Part shown: in pieces, positions 62,576 through 64,000 of the stretch | How positions within the stretch are numbered: position 1 is the stretch's first letter | Layout: each line of letters begins with the position of its first letter | Assembly (NCBI GenBank): GCA_949752795.1 | Contig: OX457074.1 | Location: 29,621,980-29,685,979 of the forward strand | Direction of reading: 5' to 3' | Source: Hyperoodon ampullatus | Lineage: Eukaryota > Chordata > Mammalia > Artiodactyla > Ziphiidae | Length of the DNA: 64,000 bases | Notes under the pieces: generated by a model | Seen by the model: the letters and a program-made list of their open reading frames with translations, nothing else | Databases searched by the model: none | Told to the model about the DNA's origin: nothing | Translations under genes and position numbers: made by a program

Positions 62576-64000
62576 GTGAGTGGCAGTCTGCTGAACATGA
62601 ACTTGGTGGGAGACGCTCCCCTGCTCGCACCCCTGCTCTCACCCTGGGAGAGCCATCTCCTGCCCTGCAGTTCCTGCAAGAAGGCATGGGCTTTGCTAAG
62701 GTGCTGGGAGCCAGTTGCTGAAAGGAAGTGAGGCGGCCTCGGGAGAGTCCTTGGGCAAAGAGCGACTCTGCCCTAAGCGAAACTATTTGGGCATGGGGAA
62801 AGGCGCAAAAATACCTCCAAAGCCTTCCGATTTGACCTGACCGAGTCCACTCCATCATGATCTTAAGATCCCATGGCAGGGGGCCTGGTCTTGTTTCCAT
62901 CAACAGGCAGTTTAAGGCAGACACGGCCTCTGTGATAAGGTCTTGGAAAGAGAGCCTGAGCCTTTGAAAAGGGAACCTGTAGCCCCTCAGAGGAGAGTGT
63001 TTACTTAGGATCAGAGAGGAATTTGAAAGCCAGCATTTTATAGACTAGCTCTGTGACCCAGTGAGCCCTGGGCTACCACCAGTTGCCTTGTGCTCCCTAG
63101 ATTTGGATCCCAAAGGAACGATCAGGGGTCCAGGGTGACTCTTCTCCCTGGAGCCCTAACTCTGTAAATTCAATTAGGGCCATCAATGTGCCCCTTATTC
63201 CTTCTCATGACACTAAACTGAATCCGGGATGAGTTCTCAGGAGGAGCCCACCTGTCAGTCACACTCTGGGAACTGATGTCCCTCTGCTCTGTGCTCACCA
63301 AGGGCTTCACCAACCATGGCTCTAAAGCCACGTCTTGCCCAGTGGACTAGGTCGAAATTGCCCCTCCTTGGTTCACGGCAGAGACTGCCTTCATGTTGCG
63401 TGGTTTGTAATCTCTTAAACATGCCCTGGACATGCTTAAGCTTCAGGACAGCCACGTCCCATCGTGGGTCCAGTGCTTTACTCCCTTGGCAACGTGGCTA
63501 CAGGTGCTGGACACAAACTCCTGTGGTTGCCACTCTCCATCAGCTTGCAAAAGACCCAGGTCCTCACCCCTCTGGCCCCATGCAGGCTTGTGGTGGAGGA
63601 AGCCGTAATCCCCAGAGACACCTCCCACGGCCTTCCCAGGGGCTCGCCAGCCTTTCCATTTAGCGTTGACCCAGCCAGGCCTGGGCCAGAGAGGCTGAGC
63701 TCCAGGGTACACTTCACTTCCTGCCTTCCCACTCTTTACCTGGCTTCTGTCCATTTGTTTCTCATGTCTTTTTGCCAAATGTACGTCTGTCTGTCCAGTT
63801 TGTTCATTTTGAAACTCATTTAGGTTATCCAGACTTCATGTGAAAGTTCATGTTCACCCACTCCCAACCCCAAGCTTGCTGGGCGCGCGCACATCCGAGG
63901 GGCCCTCGCTGAGGCTTCCATTCCTAACTGGCAAGAGCCTGTATTTAATATGCTGAAATTTTCCAGGAAAAAAAAATATTTGTGAGACTAGATTAATCCC
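62576..64000. other. Downstream intron, no exon recognised
   Basis: Follows exon E's donor. Open frames of 66-119 codons on both strands near 63,255-63,823 have no splice context or resemblance to a family that I can see. Confidence 0.45.

Overview
The window is nuclear genomic DNA from a mammal, almost certainly a cetacean and probably a delphinid-like toothed whale. It carries about twenty tRNA-derived SINEs of the cetacean/artiodactyl CHR type (5' start ggcttccctggtggcgcag, box-B-like gggttcgagccctgg, poly-A tail). Several have perfect target-site duplications, and one has a 58-base pure A tail. The rest is ordinary mammalian background: decayed L1, L2, MIR, MER5-type and MLT1-type copies, spliced genes with small exons, and one CpG island. 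There are no operons, CRISPR arrays or prokaryotic features. Nearly every long open reading frame in the window is a shadow or lies inside a repeat; the real genes had to be read exon by exon from splice sites.

Left part, minus strand (about 0.1-16 kb): a broken LRRC37 gene. A first exon starts near 15,806 and carries several in-frame stops. Four later exons (13,983-14,063; 7,951-8,022; 7,332-7,406; 158-276) still have good splice sites and compatible phases. The block for the cysteine-rich cap and the first LRRs is missing, and a MER5-type element lies at the junction. A separate exon-like segment (323-510) coding for a membrane helix sits just upstream of the last LRRC37 exon. Old L1 copies fill the introns.

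Next, also minus strand (16.3-21.3 kb): RDM1 (RAD52 motif-containing 1). Five consecutive exons cover the RAD52-like half and the stop codon, in open frame with matching phases. The upstream RRM-coding exons were not found by eye. RDM1 ends only about 0.5 kb upstream of the LRRC37 start.

Middle (22-46 kb): no coding gene recognised; SINEs, L1, L2 and MIR, with a possible non-coding minus-strand exon at 41,340-41,394. A CpG island (about 46.1-48.1 kb) contains a minus-strand first exon with a donor site, a YY1-type site and a ZNF143-like site, so transcription leftwards starts here. A plus-strand promoter in the same island is possible but not shown.

Right part: L2 and L1 copies and a dense SINE cluster (53-57.8 kb), then at least five consecutive plus-strand coding exons (58,306-62,575) of a gene I do not recognise. 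They encode a Ser/Thr-rich, acidic, apparently disordered stretch of a larger protein that continues beyond what I can resolve on both sides.
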